This document shows positions 8,497 to 17,215 of a stretch of DNA of 64,000 bases, piece by piece; positions within the stretch are counted from its first letter, which is position 1, and each line of letters opens with the position of its first letter. The notes beneath the pieces were generated by a model. It did no database searches and had not been told where the DNA came from. It saw only the letters and a list, made by a program, of their open reading frames with translations. Location of the stretch: the NCBI RefSeq assembly GCF_000613245.1, contig NZ_HG964937.1, positions 1,155,177 to 1,219,176 of the forward strand, given 5' to 3'. Source of the stretch: Mycobacterium asiaticum DSM 44297 (GTDB lineage Bacteria; Actinomycetota; Actinomycetes; Mycobacteriales; Mycobacteriaceae). A program made the position numbers and the translations under genes.

Positions 8497-8717
8497 CCGT
8501 CCCGGCGCCGCACCAGCAGGGTCTGCGCCGACGTCCCGACAAAACCGGTCCGGTCGAAGATCTCACCCGTGGTGGCTCCGACGCCGTCGGGTCCGATGGA
8601 GGCGGGGGCGAGCCGTGCTGGATCTCCCGGCCCCAACTGCTGCGGGTGTGGTCCGTGGATTTCGAACGCTTGATACTCGCCCGCGCCGGGCAGGCGACGG
8701 TAGAAGCAGCCGGTCAT
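8493..8717 (-). pseudogene. Remnant of a TesB-like acyl-CoA thioesterase gene (frameshift plus internal deletion)
   Basis: From ATG 8717 the frame reads MTGCFYRRLPGAGEYQAFE and then loses sense at about 8660. Dropping one base there (GAA-A-TCC) gives STDHTRSSWGREIQHGSPP, the N-terminal signature of mycobacterial thioesterases, in the next frame. The original frame then ends GEIFDRTGFVGTSAQTLLVR, which resembles the C-terminal strand of the same family. So about 75 codons carry both ends of a protein usually near 260-280 residues, with the middle missing and a one-base shift. The ATG overlaps the RecB-like stop (ATGA), suggesting the parent gene was the second gene of that operon. The stop overlaps that of the flavin reductase on the other strand. 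Confidence 0.7.
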
Positions 8718-9589
8718 GCCGCCGGTTCGGACGGCTGTGATTCCGCGGTGCTGGATGAGTATTCGGGCCACCCCGGATACGGTGGCGGCGTCCCGCCGAA
8801 CGCCGGACACAGTGCCTGATGGGAGCACCAGTCGCACAGCCGGGACGGGTTGGGCCGGAAGTCACCGGTCTGGCCGGCGGACTGGATGGCGCGCCAGATG
8901 GCCATCAGTGTCTTCTCGAACCGCAGCAGCTCGTCGTGATCCGGCGAATAGTCCAGCAGCTGGCCGTCGGCCAGATAGATCAGCCGCAGCCGGGTCGGCA
9001 GCACGCCGCGGGACCGCAGCAGCGCCACCGCGTAAAACTTCATCTGGAACATGGCCTTGAACTCGGCAAGGGTGCGCGTCGCCGCCGGGGCTTTGCCCGT
9101 CTTGTAGTCGACCACACGTAGCTCACCGGTAGCGGCGACATCGATGCGATCGATGTAGCCACGCAGCAGCGTTCCGTCGGCCAGTTTTACCTCCACCCGC
9201 TGTTCACAGCATTGCGGGTCGAACCGGGTCGGATCCTCAAGCCGGTAGTAACCGGCCAGCAGGGCACGGGCCTCGTCTAAGAGTTGCGCCCGCTGCTCCG
9301 GGTCCAGCTCACCGGCCAGCTCGGGGTCGCGGGCGAGCACCTGGTCCCAGGCGGGGTCGATCAGCGAACGCGCGGTGTCCGGGCCGCGCTGGACGGCCGG
9401 CAACTCGTAGAGCCGCTCGAGCGCGACATGCACCACCGACCCCCGCAGCTGGGCCGGGGAGGGAGCCTCGGGCAGCCGGTCGATCGCCCGGAACCGGTAC
9501 AGCAGCGGGCACTGCTTGAAATCCGCGGCGCGCGAGGGTGAGAGCGCCGGTCGGGCGCTGTACACCTGCGGCTGTGCTGCGGCCGTCAT
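8714..9589 (-). CDS. RecB/Cas4-like PD-(D/E)XK nuclease with a probable 4Fe-4S cluster (Rv2119-like)
   Basis: A 291-residue PDDEXK_1 family protein. The nuclease core is visible as RGSVVHVALERLYEL (motif with His), then RGYIDRID and LRVVDYKTGKAP, giving the D...(D)-X-K active site, and QMKFYAVALL (motif with Q and Y). A cysteine at DFKQCPLLYRF near residue 27, with CDWCSHQALC near the C-terminus (C-X2-C-X5-C), makes the four-cysteine iron-sulfur staple of the AddB/Cas4 group. It probably cuts or processes DNA ends; no helicase motifs are present. A TAGGCT element 6 nt before the ATG suggests leaderless transcription. It diverges from trmI across 73 bp. A degraded thioesterase gene follows with ATGA overlap. 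Confidence 0.88.
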   Translation of the reverse strand: MTAAAQPQVYSARPALSPSRAADFKQCPLLYRFRAIDRLPEAPSPAQLRGSVVHVALERLYELPAVQRGPDTARSLIDPAWDQVLARDPELAGELDPEQRAQLLDEARALLAGYYRLEDPTRFDPQCCEQRVEVKLADGTLLRGYIDRIDVAATGELRVVDYKTGKAPAATRTLAEFKAMFQMKFYAVALLRSRGVLPTRLRLIYLADGQLLDYSPDHDELLRFEKTLMAIWRAIQSAGQTGDFRPNPSRLCDWCSHQALCPAFGGTPPPYPGWPEYSSSTAESQPSEPAA

Positions 9590-9595
9590 AATCGC

Positions 9596-9601
9596 AGCCT
9601 A
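9596..9601 (-). promoter_or_regulatory. -10 element of the RecB-like nuclease gene
   Basis: TAGGCT on the minus strand, then 6 nt, then the ATG at 9589: the leaderless spacing. Confidence 0.5.
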
Positions 9602-9662
9602 GGACCGGGTACCGACAACCCCAAGCACCAGCGTCAGCGAGTCGGCTGGCACGCTGTACGCC

Positions 9663-10505
9663 GTGTCAGCAACGGGTCCGTTCAGTATCGGCGAGCGTGT
9701 CCAGTTGACCGACGCCAAGGGGCGGCACTACACGATCACGCTGACGCCGGGCGCCGAGTTTCACACCCACCGGGGCCGGATCGCCCACGACACGATCATC
9801 GGGCTGGAACAGGGCAGCGTCGTCAAGTCAAGCAACGGCGCCCTGTTCCTGGTGCTGCGGCCGCTACTCGTCGACTACGTGATGTCGATGCCGCGCGGGC
9901 CGCAGGTGATCTACCCCAAGGACGCCGCCCAGATCGTGCACGAAGGCGACATCTTTCCCGGCGCCCGCGTCCTGGAAGCCGGTGCCGGTTCCGGTGCCCT
10001 GACACTGTCTTTGCTGCGGGCGGTCGGTCCCGAGGGGTCGGTGGTGTCCTACGAGGCGCGGGCCGATCACGCCGAACACGCCCGGCGCAACGTGACCGCG
10101 TTCTACGGGACGGCACCGGCCAACTGGCAACTCATCGTCAGCGACCTCGCCGAGTCCGAACTGCCCGACGGCTCGTTCGACCGGGCGGTGCTGGACATGC
10201 TGGCCCCGTGGGAGGTCCTGGACGCGGTGTCGCGGCTGGTGGTCGCCGGCGGGGTGCTGGTGATCTACGTCGCGACCGTCACGCAGCTGTCGAAGGTGGT
10301 GGAGGCGGTCCGGGCCCAGCAGTGCTGGACCGAGCCGCGGTCGTGGGAGACGCTGCAGCGGGGCTGGAACGTGGTCGGGCTGGCCGTGCGGCCGCAGCAT
10401 TCCATGCGGGGGCACACGGCGTTCCTGGTTGCCGCACGCCGGCTCGCGCCGGGTGCGGTTGCCCCTGCTCCGCTGGGCCGCAAACGAGAGGGGCGCGACG
10501 GCTAG
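9663..10505 (+). CDS. trmI: tRNA (adenine-58-N1)-methyltransferase TrmI
   Basis: A 280-residue SAM-dependent enzyme that makes m1A58 in the T-loop of tRNA, acting as a homotetramer in the cytoplasm. FSIGERVQLTDAKGR opens the small N-terminal beta domain. IYPKDAAQIV and VLEAGAGSGALTLSLLRAVG form the SAM-binding Rossmann site. ELPDGSFDRAVLDML contains the catalytic aspartate region. Length and sequence agree with Rv2118c, which has been characterised structurally. The GTG start at 9663 fits the family N-terminus. Its last four bases overlap the end of the DUF503 gene on the other strand. Confidence 0.95.
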   Translation: MSATGPFSIGERVQLTDAKGRHYTITLTPGAEFHTHRGRIAHDTIIGLEQGSVVKSSNGALFLVLRPLLVDYVMSMPRGPQVIYPKDAAQIVHEGDIFPGARVLEAGAGSGALTLSLLRAVGPEGSVVSYEARADHAEHARRNVTAFYGTAPANWQLIVSDLAESELPDGSFDRAVLDMLAPWEVLDAVSRLVVAGGVLVIYVATVTQLSKVVEAVRAQQCWTEPRSWETLQRGWNVVGLAVRPQHSMRGHTAFLVAARRLAPGAVAPAPLGRKREGRDG

Positions 10506-10795
10506 TCGTCGCTTCTGTTCAGCCCGCGTCGCACCGACAACAACTCGAACTCCGGATGCGCGGCCACCAGCCGTTCGGCCGCGTCCAGCACGTCCACGGC
10601 ATGCCGGCGGTCGGCCGACACCAGGGCGACCCCAATGCCTGCCCGTCGGTGCAGGTCCTGAGAGCCGGTTTCGGCGGCCGACACGCTGAACTTGCGCTGC
10701 AGTTCCGCGACGACCGGCCGGATCACCGACCGCTTCTGTTTGAGTGACCGCACGTCGCCCAGCAGAACGTCGAACTCGAGCCAGCCGATCCACAT
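10502..10795 (-). CDS. DUF503 protein (Rv2117-like)
   Basis: A 97-residue protein beginning MWIGWLEFDVLLGDVRSLKQ, with KQKRSVIRPVVAELQRKFSVS and AGIGVALVSAD following. This is the DUF503 (YlxP-like) pattern of a small alpha/beta protein, usually found near ribosome-maturation genes in other bacteria, without a proven biochemical role. The ATG sits 5 bp after the lppK stop, so the two genes are probably one transcript. The tail overlaps the trmI stop by four bases on the opposite strand. Confidence 0.88.
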   Translation of the reverse strand: MWIGWLEFDVLLGDVRSLKQKRSVIRPVVAELQRKFSVSAAETGSQDLHRRAGIGVALVSADRRHAVDVLDAAERLVAAHPEFELLSVRRGLNRSDD

Positions 10796-10800
10796 GCCCT

Positions 10801-11439
10801 TCAGGACCCCGGCGACGACGTCGGGGCGGGGCTGGGACCGGGGCTCGGCTCTGGGCTGGGTGGCGGCACCGGCTCAGGCGGCGGCGGTAGCGGCGGTGAC
10901 GGGGCCGGCGGAGGTGGCGGGACCGGCGTGGTCGAGCTGTGCGAATTGCTCAACCCCAGCAGCATCGCCGCCGTCTTGCGCGACAACTGCCACCCCGATT
11001 GGAACGGGACAAACTCCATCGGGAACGTGAACTCGCGCCGGCCGGGGTCGGCTGTGGTGACTACCACGGTGGACGTCACGTGCGAAGGGTTCGCGCCCGA
11101 CCAGGCGATGTTGTTGGCCGCGAACCCCATCGGCAGGTAGCCACCGTCGCGCGCGGCGGTGGTGAAGTTGTCCAGCGCTTCGGCGGTCTCCGGCGTTGAG
11201 CCTTCGACCAGGTTGAGTTTGTCGTTGCCCGGCACGGCGGGGTCGGCGAGGCGGAACAGCAAATCGTTGAGCGCCTCGGGAGGGGGCAGGGGAGCGCTCG
11301 GCGGGGTCACTACGCTCGACGTCGCCGCCGGCGGCGGCTCGGCGGAATCCATTCGCCGCGCCGCGTGTTGGGAACAACCAGTGAGTGCTGCCGCCACTGC
11401 GATGGCGGTGCCCAGTGTTACGCAGACGTTTCCGGACAT
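10801..11439 (-). CDS. lppK: Proline-rich lipoprotein LppK
   Basis: A 212-residue exported lipoprotein from ATG 11439: MSGNVCVTLGTAIAVAAALT followed by the lipobox LTGC, where the cysteine is lipidated. The mature part has a 120-residue globular section containing YLPMGFAANNIAWSGAN and FTFPMEFVPFQ, similar to low-molecular-weight antigen-like mycobacterial lipoproteins. A tail of about 45 residues is built almost only of Pro and Ser. Position and length correspond to Rv2116. The frame is open upstream to 11490, but that adds charged residues before the signal peptide, so the shorter start is preferred. The proline-rich tail may span the cell wall; this is inference. Confidence 0.82.
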   Translation of the reverse strand: MSGNVCVTLGTAIAVAAALTGCSQHAARRMDSAEPPPAATSSVVTPPSAPLPPPEALNDLLFRLADPAVPGNDKLNLVEGSTPETAEALDNFTTAARDGGYLPMGFAANNIAWSGANPSHVTSTVVVTTADPGRREFTFPMEFVPFQSGWQLSRKTAAMLLGLSNSHSSTTPVPPPPPAPSPPLPPPPEPVPPPSPEPSPGPSPAPTSSPGS

Positions 11440-11671
11440 CCAGCGGCAGGGCTCAGCGGCGAAAAAACGGGTATAGGCAGGGGAATGCAACGGAAGTCAC
11501 ACCCGGGTCGGCCGCACCCGTCGCTGCGGCCCCCGGAAGGCCTGTGGCTAGGGATTTCGCGGTCACAGAAGTCCTTTCGCTCGGCCCGAGTAGAAGCCGA
11601 GATTACCAGCGTGACCCAACTTGTAACTTTTCAACCGCATTTGACTACACACATCAAACGCTGCCGGCCGG

Positions 11672-11677
11672 TAGCGT
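11672..11677 (+). promoter_or_regulatory. Candidate -10 element for mpa
   Basis: TAGCGT lies in the sequence GGTAGCGTTGAAG and would give a leader of about 40 nt ending in the Shine-Dalgarno GAAAGGAG at 11709-11716. No convincing -35 is seen at the usual distance; a TTGACT at 11641 is too far away. The remaining 283-bp lppK-mpa gap contains no supported gene. Confidence 0.35.
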
Positions 11678-11722
11678 TGAAGTATCCGCCACGCCATCCT
11701 TGGTGCGGGAAAGGAGCGCAAC

Positions 11723-13552
11723 ATGGGTGACTCAGAGCGTTCTGAAGCATTCAAAACATCACGCGATATCCCCCTGTCCAGCGAAGATGCTGCAGAACTC
11801 GAACAACTGCGGCGCGAGGCCGCGGTTCTGCGTGAGCAACTCGATAATGCGGTTGCACACCAGAACCCCACCCGCTCGGCCCGCGATGTCCATCAACTCG
11901 AAGCGCGCATCGACTCACTCGCCGCGCGCAATTCGAAATTAATGGAAACTCTTAAAGAGGCCCGCCAACAACTGTTGGCGCTACGCGAAGAAGTTGACCG
12001 ACTCGGCCAGCCGCCCAGCGGCTATGGCGTTCTGCTCGGCGCGCACGACGACGAGACCGTCGACGTGTTTACGTCCGGGCGCAAGATGCGCCTCACGTGC
12101 TCGCCGAACATCGACACGTCGCTGTTGAAGAAGGGGCAGACCGTGCGCCTCAACGAGGCGCTGACGGTCGTTGAGGCCGGCACCTACGAGTCGGTCGGTG
12201 AGATCTCGACGCTGCGCGAGGTGCTGGGCGACGGTCATCGCGCTTTGGTGGTCGGCCACGCCGACGAGGAGCGCATCGTGTGGCTGGCTGAGCCGCTGGT
12301 CGCCGAGGATCTGCCCGAAGGGCACCCGGACGCGCTCAACGACGACAGCCGCCCGCGCAAGTTGCGGCCCGGCGACTCGCTGCTGGTCGACACCAAGGCC
12401 GGGTACGCCTTCGAGCGCATCCCGAAGGCAGAGGTCGAAGACCTGGTGCTGGAAGAGGTCCCAGATGTCAGCTACGAGGACATCGGTGGCCTGACCCGGC
12501 AGATCGAGCAGATCCGCGACGCTGTTGAGTTGCCGTTCCTGCACAAGGAGCTCTACCGGGAGTACGCCTTGCGTCCGCCCAAAGGGGTGCTGCTCTACGG
12601 CCCGCCCGGGTGCGGTAAGACGCTGATCGCCAAGGCAGTCGCCAACTCGCTAGCCAAGAAGATGGCCGACCTGCGCGGTGACGACGCACGCGAGGCGAAG
12701 TCGTACTTCCTCAACATCAAGGGTCCCGAGCTGCTCAACAAGTTCGTCGGCGAGACCGAGCGGCACATCCGGCTGATCTTCCAGCGCGCCCGCGAAAAGG
12801 CGTCGGAAGGCACCCCGGTGATCGTGTTCTTCGACGAAATGGACTCGATCTTCCGCACCCGTGGCACGGGCGTCTCCTCCGACGTCGAGACCACTGTGGT
12901 CCCGCAGCTGCTGTCAGAGATCGATGGTGTGGAAGGCCTCGAGAACGTCATCGTGATCGGCGCCTCCAACCGTGAGGACATGATCGACCCGGCCATCCTG
13001 CGGCCTGGGCGCCTCGACGTGAAGATCAAGATCGAGCGGCCGGATGCTGAAGCGGCGCAGGATATTTTCTCGAAGTACCTGGTCGAGACGCTCCCGGTGC
13101 ACGCCGACGACCTCGCCGAGTTCGACGGCGACCGCAGCGCATGCATCAAGGCGATGATCGAGAAGGTCGTCGACCGGATGTACGCCGAAATCGACGACAA
13201 CCGGTTCCTGGAGGTCACCTACGCCAACGGTGACAAGGAAGTCATGTACTTCAAGGACTTCAACTCCGGCGCGATGATCCAGAACGTGGTCGACCGGGCG
13301 AAGAAGAACGCGATCAAGTCGGTGCTGGAAACGGGCCAACCCGGTCTGCGTATCCAGCACTTGCTCGACTCGATCGTCGACGAGTTCGCCGAGAACGAGG
13401 ACCTGCCCAACACCACGAATCCCGATGACTGGGCGCGGATTTCGGGCAAGAAGGGCGAGCGGATCGTGTACATCCGCACCCTGGTCACCGGCAAGTCGTC
13501 CAGTGCGTCGCGGGCCATCGACACCGAGTCGAACCTGGGGCAGTACCTGTAG
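11723..13552 (+). CDS. mpa: Proteasome-associated AAA ATPase Mpa/ARC
   Basis: A 609-residue hexameric unfoldase that binds pupylated proteins and feeds them into the 20S proteasome. Residues about 15-85 form a heptad-rich coiled coil (SSEDAAELEQLRREAAVLRE) that captures Pup. About 95-230 are the tandem OB domains (GYGVLLGAHDDETVDVF). GPPGCGKT is Walker A and VIVFFDEMDS is Walker B of the AAA module. The protein ends GQYL, the C-terminal motif whose penultimate tyrosine docks into the proteasome alpha-ring pockets. AAGGAGCG lies 6 nt before the ATG. It heads the cluster as Rv2115c does, but here another gene begins 2 nt after its stop. Confidence 0.97.
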   Translation: MGDSERSEAFKTSRDIPLSSEDAAELEQLRREAAVLREQLDNAVAHQNPTRSARDVHQLEARIDSLAARNSKLMETLKEARQQLLALREEVDRLGQPPSGYGVLLGAHDDETVDVFTSGRKMRLTCSPNIDTSLLKKGQTVRLNEALTVVEAGTYESVGEISTLREVLGDGHRALVVGHADEERIVWLAEPLVAEDLPEGHPDALNDDSRPRKLRPGDSLLVDTKAGYAFERIPKAEVEDLVLEEVPDVSYEDIGGLTRQIEQIRDAVELPFLHKELYREYALRPPKGVLLYGPPGCGKTLIAKAVANSLAKKMADLRGDDAREAKSYFLNIKGPELLNKFVGETERHIRLIFQRAREKASEGTPVIVFFDEMDSIFRTRGTGVSSDVETTVVPQLLSEIDGVEGLENVIVIGASNREDMIDPAILRPGRLDVKIKIERPDAEAAQDIFSKYLVETLPVHADDLAEFDGDRSACIKAMIEKVVDRMYAEIDDNRFLEVTYANGDKEVMYFKDFNSGAMIQNVVDRAKKNAIKSVLETGQPGLRIQHLLDSIVDEFAENEDLPNTTNPDDWARISGKKGERIVYIRTLVTGKSSSASRAIDTESNLGQYL

Positions 13553-13554
13553 GA

Positions 13555-15366
13555 GTGTTCGGGCGCTTGTCGGTAGCCCCGGCTAGCGTCGCGCTCATGC
13601 GGCTACGGTTTGGAACCTCGGACTACCACGCTTACGTCGACACCCGCAGTGTCCTACTGGACGAGCTGAATGAATGGTTGGCTCCTAAGGAACCTGAACG
13701 CGGTGATGTGCTCGCCAACGTCAAGTCCTTCCTGGACTGGCGTTATCGGGAGTCCATCGGGGCGCTCGATGAGTTCGCCCTCAGCGACATATCGCGGTTT
13801 CTGCTCGAGTGGTGCCCACGTCGGTTGAAGGGGCAGGCCGATGCCGCGATCAACCTGTGCTTTGCGATCGGCGTGTATTTCGATTTCATGGCTGCCACCG
13901 GACGTCTCGTCGGCGGCGCCGACCGCGCTGCCAGGCTGCGACGGCTGACCGATGACCTGGCTTTGACGGTGCTCGCCGAAGTGCGCGACCCCACCACGAC
14001 GGCTGCCGAGCCATACCGGCTGCCGTTCGTTCACATTCCCCCGCCGTCGACGGACGTCACTGCCGCCGCCGAGGCGGCGCCGCTACTGGCCAAGATCGAT
14101 GCTCTGCGCAACTATGTCGGTTCCGATGGCAAGTCCCTCACGGATCAGGGGCACCTTCAACTATCTGACGGTCGCGCGCTGGTAGAGCAGTTGAACACGG
14201 GCGATGTGCTCGACCTCGAATTGGGCGGTCGAACGCTACAACCCTATTCAACGGCCGGGATGCGGCGCTTGAATTTCATTGTTGACTGCGCAGTCGAGGT
14301 CGGCGCCGTGAACCTTCGCCAACACCGCATCGTTCGGGGACAGGCTTGGGACTCACTCACACCAGTCGAGCGGGTGCGGACGCTGTTCACGGCGATTCGC
14401 GAACTCAAGCCGCTGCGATCGCTCGGGGCGGACTTGGATTGGGAGAACGACGAACTGGCCGCGGTGCTCGAAGGTGGGATCGTGCATTGGCTGGTTCCGC
14501 TGCTCATGCGCGACCGCGTTGGAGTCCCGTTCGACATCCTCCGGGAGTTCGTTCAATCGGCGGCAGTCCAGGAGCTGGGTCCAGACGAGGACGGCGTGCT
14601 CGAGGACCAAACCGAGGAGGGGATATGCCTGCTCCTGGAAGTCTTGGCGGATGTCGGTGTGCTGCGGTGGACGGATCGGAGAGAAGTGCGGTCGATCCTC
14701 GGTCCTAGCTGCTGGACCGGCGGCACCCTTGCCCTGACCGCCGTCGGCCGGCATATCCTGCCGGACCATCTCGCCGGCAGTGGGTACGAGCTGCGCCGCC
14801 TGGACCGTATCAAAGAGTGGGATGCAGCCGCGCTCATCGATGTGATGGCGTTGTTGGACAACAGATTCGATGGCGAGTTGGTGGCCAACTGGCAGGCGCA
14901 CCAGCCGGCCGTCGAGCGGGTGCGGATGCTTACCGAAGCCATCGTTGCGGCACCCACTGCCGCGCATCGGTTAGCCGGTCTTGCGGCGTTGGATGAGTTC
15001 GCAATCGAGGTGACCGAACCCTTCGTGCGTCAACTATTGGACACCCCGGTCTCTGGTCACGCGGCGTTGTGGTTGATTTCGCGCCAGCGCGCCGATGCGG
15101 AAACTCTCGGCAGCTTCGTCGATCAAGACATCGCGCTGCTCGTTGACGCGCTCGCGGTCAAGGTGGAGGAACCTGCGGTGCTGTGCAGCTTCTTCACCGG
15201 CCCACAACCTCTGCAGCTGATCGAGGACATGTGGCGCCATCCCGCGCCCGAGACCGCGATAGTGCTCGAGGCACTCGGGCGCCATCTGCCGGACCCCGCA
15301 CTCAGGAAGGCGGCGCGAAAGGCACTCGTACGGCACCGCAGCTGGATGGCGAACCGTCGAAACTAG
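13555..15366 (+). CDS. Uncharacterised 603-residue helical protein immediately downstream of mpa
   Basis: I do not recognise a named function. The frame opens at GTG 13555, 2 nt after the mpa stop; an in-frame ATG at 13597 (MRLRFGTSDYHAYVD) is an alternative, and neither has a well-spaced Shine-Dalgarno. Around residues 195-215, SLTDQGHLQLSDGRALVEQL with NTGD after it, then MRRLNFIVDCAVEVGAVNLR, resemble a winged-helix-like module I recall from actinobacterial pRiA4b ORF-3-type proteins. The C-terminus (ALGRHLPDPALRKAARKALV) looks HEAT-like and resembles the end of the same proteins. No signal peptide, membrane segment or enzyme motif is visible. M. tuberculosis has nothing comparable between Rv2115c and Rv2114, as I remember. 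The spacing suggests co-transcription with mpa. The stop overlaps the Rv2114-like gene by four bases. Confidence 0.8.
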   Translation: MFGRLSVAPASVALMRLRFGTSDYHAYVDTRSVLLDELNEWLAPKEPERGDVLANVKSFLDWRYRESIGALDEFALSDISRFLLEWCPRRLKGQADAAINLCFAIGVYFDFMAATGRLVGGADRAARLRRLTDDLALTVLAEVRDPTTTAAEPYRLPFVHIPPPSTDVTAAAEAAPLLAKIDALRNYVGSDGKSLTDQGHLQLSDGRALVEQLNTGDVLDLELGGRTLQPYSTAGMRRLNFIVDCAVEVGAVNLRQHRIVRGQAWDSLTPVERVRTLFTAIRELKPLRSLGADLDWENDELAAVLEGGIVHWLVPLLMRDRVGVPFDILREFVQSAAVQELGPDEDGVLEDQTEEGICLLLEVLADVGVLRWTDRREVRSILGPSCWTGGTLALTAVGRHILPDHLAGSGYELRRLDRIKEWDAAALIDVMALLDNRFDGELVANWQAHQPAVERVRMLTEAIVAAPTAAHRLAGLAALDEFAIEVTEPFVRQLLDTPVSGHAALWLISRQRADAETLGSFVDQDIALLVDALAVKVEEPAVLCSFFTGPQPLQLIEDMWRHPAPETAIVLEALGRHLPDPALRKAARKALVRHRSWMANRRN

Positions 15367-16004
15367 CTGGCCAGCGAGTAGCTGTTGGTCAAGTCGTCCT
15401 GCAGTACCTGGGCGGACTGCGTGGTGGTGTCGATCCGCAACTCTTCCTTCAGCACCCGCGCGTGATAGGACCAGCCGGCCGGTAGCTTGAGCCGATCACC
15501 GAGCTTGGGTAGGTCGCTGCGCGACAGGTCCGGGTCGACGACCTGACTCCACGTTTGCATCACCCATTGGTGGCCGTGCGGGTCCTGGAGTTCATAGATC
15601 TCCTGGCCGGCGTCGAAGACGAAGACCGTGTGCCGGCTGACGTGGTTCACGGTGTATGGGGTGGGGTTCATCGACGACAGCAGGACGGTGGCCTGCAGGA
15701 TCATGTCGATGCCGCCGAAGGTCTTGATGATCTGGGGCCCCTGCTGGTTCTTTTCGATGCGGTTCATCAACCAGTAACGCGGGCCGTTGAGTAGTGCTGT
15801 GGCAGCACCGTTTTCGGTGGCGATGGCGTGCGGGTCCAGCGCCTTCCACAGCTCGTCAGGACAATCGTTGAGCGGAAAGCTGTTGTAGACGGTGGCTTGC
15901 GGACCCGCCTCCCCGGGGGTGACGAGAAGCACTTCGCCGTAACGTTTCCCGGAGAGGTCGCCCGATTGTTGGGGCGCCGTGGAGTTCGAATGAGGGGCTG
16001 ACAC
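15363..16004 (-). CDS. Conserved mycobacterial protein, Rv2114-like
   Basis: A 213-residue protein with no signal peptide or membrane segment. The N-terminal 20 residues are polar. The rest is a compact mixed fold with GEVLLVTPGE, VYNSFPLNDCPDELWKALD, ALLNGPRYWLMNRIE, TFGGIDMILQATVLL and YELQDPHGHQWVMQTW. The RYWLMN and DPHGHQWVMQTW segments look functionally constrained, yet I recognise no enzyme family. Position between mpa and dop, on the opposite strand, matches Rv2114. It begins (GTG 16004) 9 bp after the membrane-protein gene upstream, so the two form an operon. Any proteasome link is positional only. Confidence 0.8.
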   Translation of the reverse strand: MSAPHSNSTAPQQSGDLSGKRYGEVLLVTPGEAGPQATVYNSFPLNDCPDELWKALDPHAIATENGAATALLNGPRYWLMNRIEKNQQGPQIIKTFGGIDMILQATVLLSSMNPTPYTVNHVSRHTVFVFDAGQEIYELQDPHGHQWVMQTWSQVVDPDLSRSDLPKLGDRLKLPAGWSYHARVLKEELRIDTTTQSAQVLQDDLTNSYSLAS

Positions 16005-16013
16005 ACGGTGAAC

Positions 16014-17207
16014 CTAATCACCCAGGTCAGCGGCGTCAACACTGGTCACCGGCGCGTTGACCACGCGATTGCGGTAACGGTTGCGGGCGGTCAGGGTGAG
16101 ATGCAGATCGTCGATCAACGGGTCGACGAATCTCGAACGGTAATCGGCGTCACCGGCCGCGCGGGCGCTGATGTACATGAACGTCAACGCCCCCAGGAAC
16201 AGGCAGAGGTGCACGAGGGAATCCGGCACCGGCACCGTCAGGCCCAAGACGGTCGAGTTGTTGTCGGTCGTGTGCGCCCAGTCCTTCAACAGGCCTGGGG
16301 TGAGCACGATGAGACCCAGGGCCACATAGATCCCGGCGGTGAGTGCCGCGACGACCATAATTTGGGCGAGCTGGGATGCCGCTAGCACAAAGACCACGTT
16401 GGCGCGCTCGGCCCGAGTCAGCGGGGGGCTTTCCGGAGGATCCGGCATTGCTTCAAAAGGCGTGTGGGACAACCGCTTTCTGTCGATCGGTACGGCCGCG
16501 GGGGAGCGCAGCATCGGCTTGACTCGTTCGGAGGTGGCGGAGACGACGAAGGCAGCGGCGATGCTGATCAGAAATAGGATGGCCAGTGCCAGCCGGTCCC
16601 CGCTGATCGTCGCAGCCATGATCCAGACGTTGCCGTTGAAGAACACCAACGTGGTCAGCAGCACGACAGGCAGGGCCCGAACCGCTAGGCCACCGATCGA
16701 CGCGAGGTGCGAGAGCGTCATGCGAGCCGACCATCCGATCACCGAGCCGACACCGCAGCCGGTGAGGACCATCAAGACGACCGCGGTCCCGACTGCATCC
16801 GGAAGGTGCGACGGGCCGGTCTCTATCGAGATGACGATTACCACGATGGTGATCGCTGCCGTCGATGCCAGTGCACGATAGCGGCCGTTGGGAATTCGGG
16901 ATACCAGCCAGCCGACCAGCGTCATGCCCACCGGAGCCACCGCGATGAGAATCAACAAGAACCATTCCCGCGGTGACGGCGAGCCCTCGATGACGACTTC
17001 CGTCTTGCCCTCGGTGACCAGCAGCACCGGGAGCGTCCAACAGTGCAACGTGGCGTAGGCGGCCAACATCGGAGCCGACCGTGACCACAGCCGCCGCCAC
17101 CGTCCTCGCGTCGTCAGCACCGACGGCAGACCGCGCTGCAGGAACCAGCTTTCGGCCTCGTCGGTCGCCGACGTGCGTCCGGCCAGCGAGCGCAGAGAAG
17201 GGCTCAT
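16014..17207 (-). CDS. Polytopic membrane protein, Rv2113-like
   Basis: A 397-residue integral membrane protein. About ten hydrophobic segments follow a 50-residue polar N-terminus, including EWFLLILIAVAPVGMTLVGW, ITIVVIVISIE, AVVLMVLTGCGVGSVIGW, ALPVVLLTTLVFF, LALAILFLISIAAAFVVSA and VFVLAASQLAQIMVVAALT. No transporter signature is obvious. Gene position and strand match Rv2113, described only as an integral membrane protein. A TAGTGT element lies 8 nt before the ATG at 17207, so the transcript of this gene and the Rv2114-like gene is probably leaderless. It diverges from dop across a 309-bp gap that holds an inverted repeat. Confidence 0.82.
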   Translation of the reverse strand: MSPSLRSLAGRTSATDEAESWFLQRGLPSVLTTRGRWRRLWSRSAPMLAAYATLHCWTLPVLLVTEGKTEVVIEGSPSPREWFLLILIAVAPVGMTLVGWLVSRIPNGRYRALASTAAITIVVIVISIETGPSHLPDAVGTAVVLMVLTGCGVGSVIGWSARMTLSHLASIGGLAVRALPVVLLTTLVFFNGNVWIMAATISGDRLALAILFLISIAAAFVVSATSERVKPMLRSPAAVPIDRKRLSHTPFEAMPDPPESPPLTRAERANVVFVLAASQLAQIMVVAALTAGIYVALGLIVLTPGLLKDWAHTTDNNSTVLGLTVPVPDSLVHLCLFLGALTFMYISARAAGDADYRSRFVDPLIDDLHLTLTARNRYRNRVVNAPVTSVDAADLGD

Positions 17208-17215
17208 GCCGCGTC

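Noticed and set aside
11641..11646. TTGACT as -35 element of mpa
   Set aside because: Distance to the only good -10 (TAGCGT at 11672) is about 25 nt, too long for a standard promoter.
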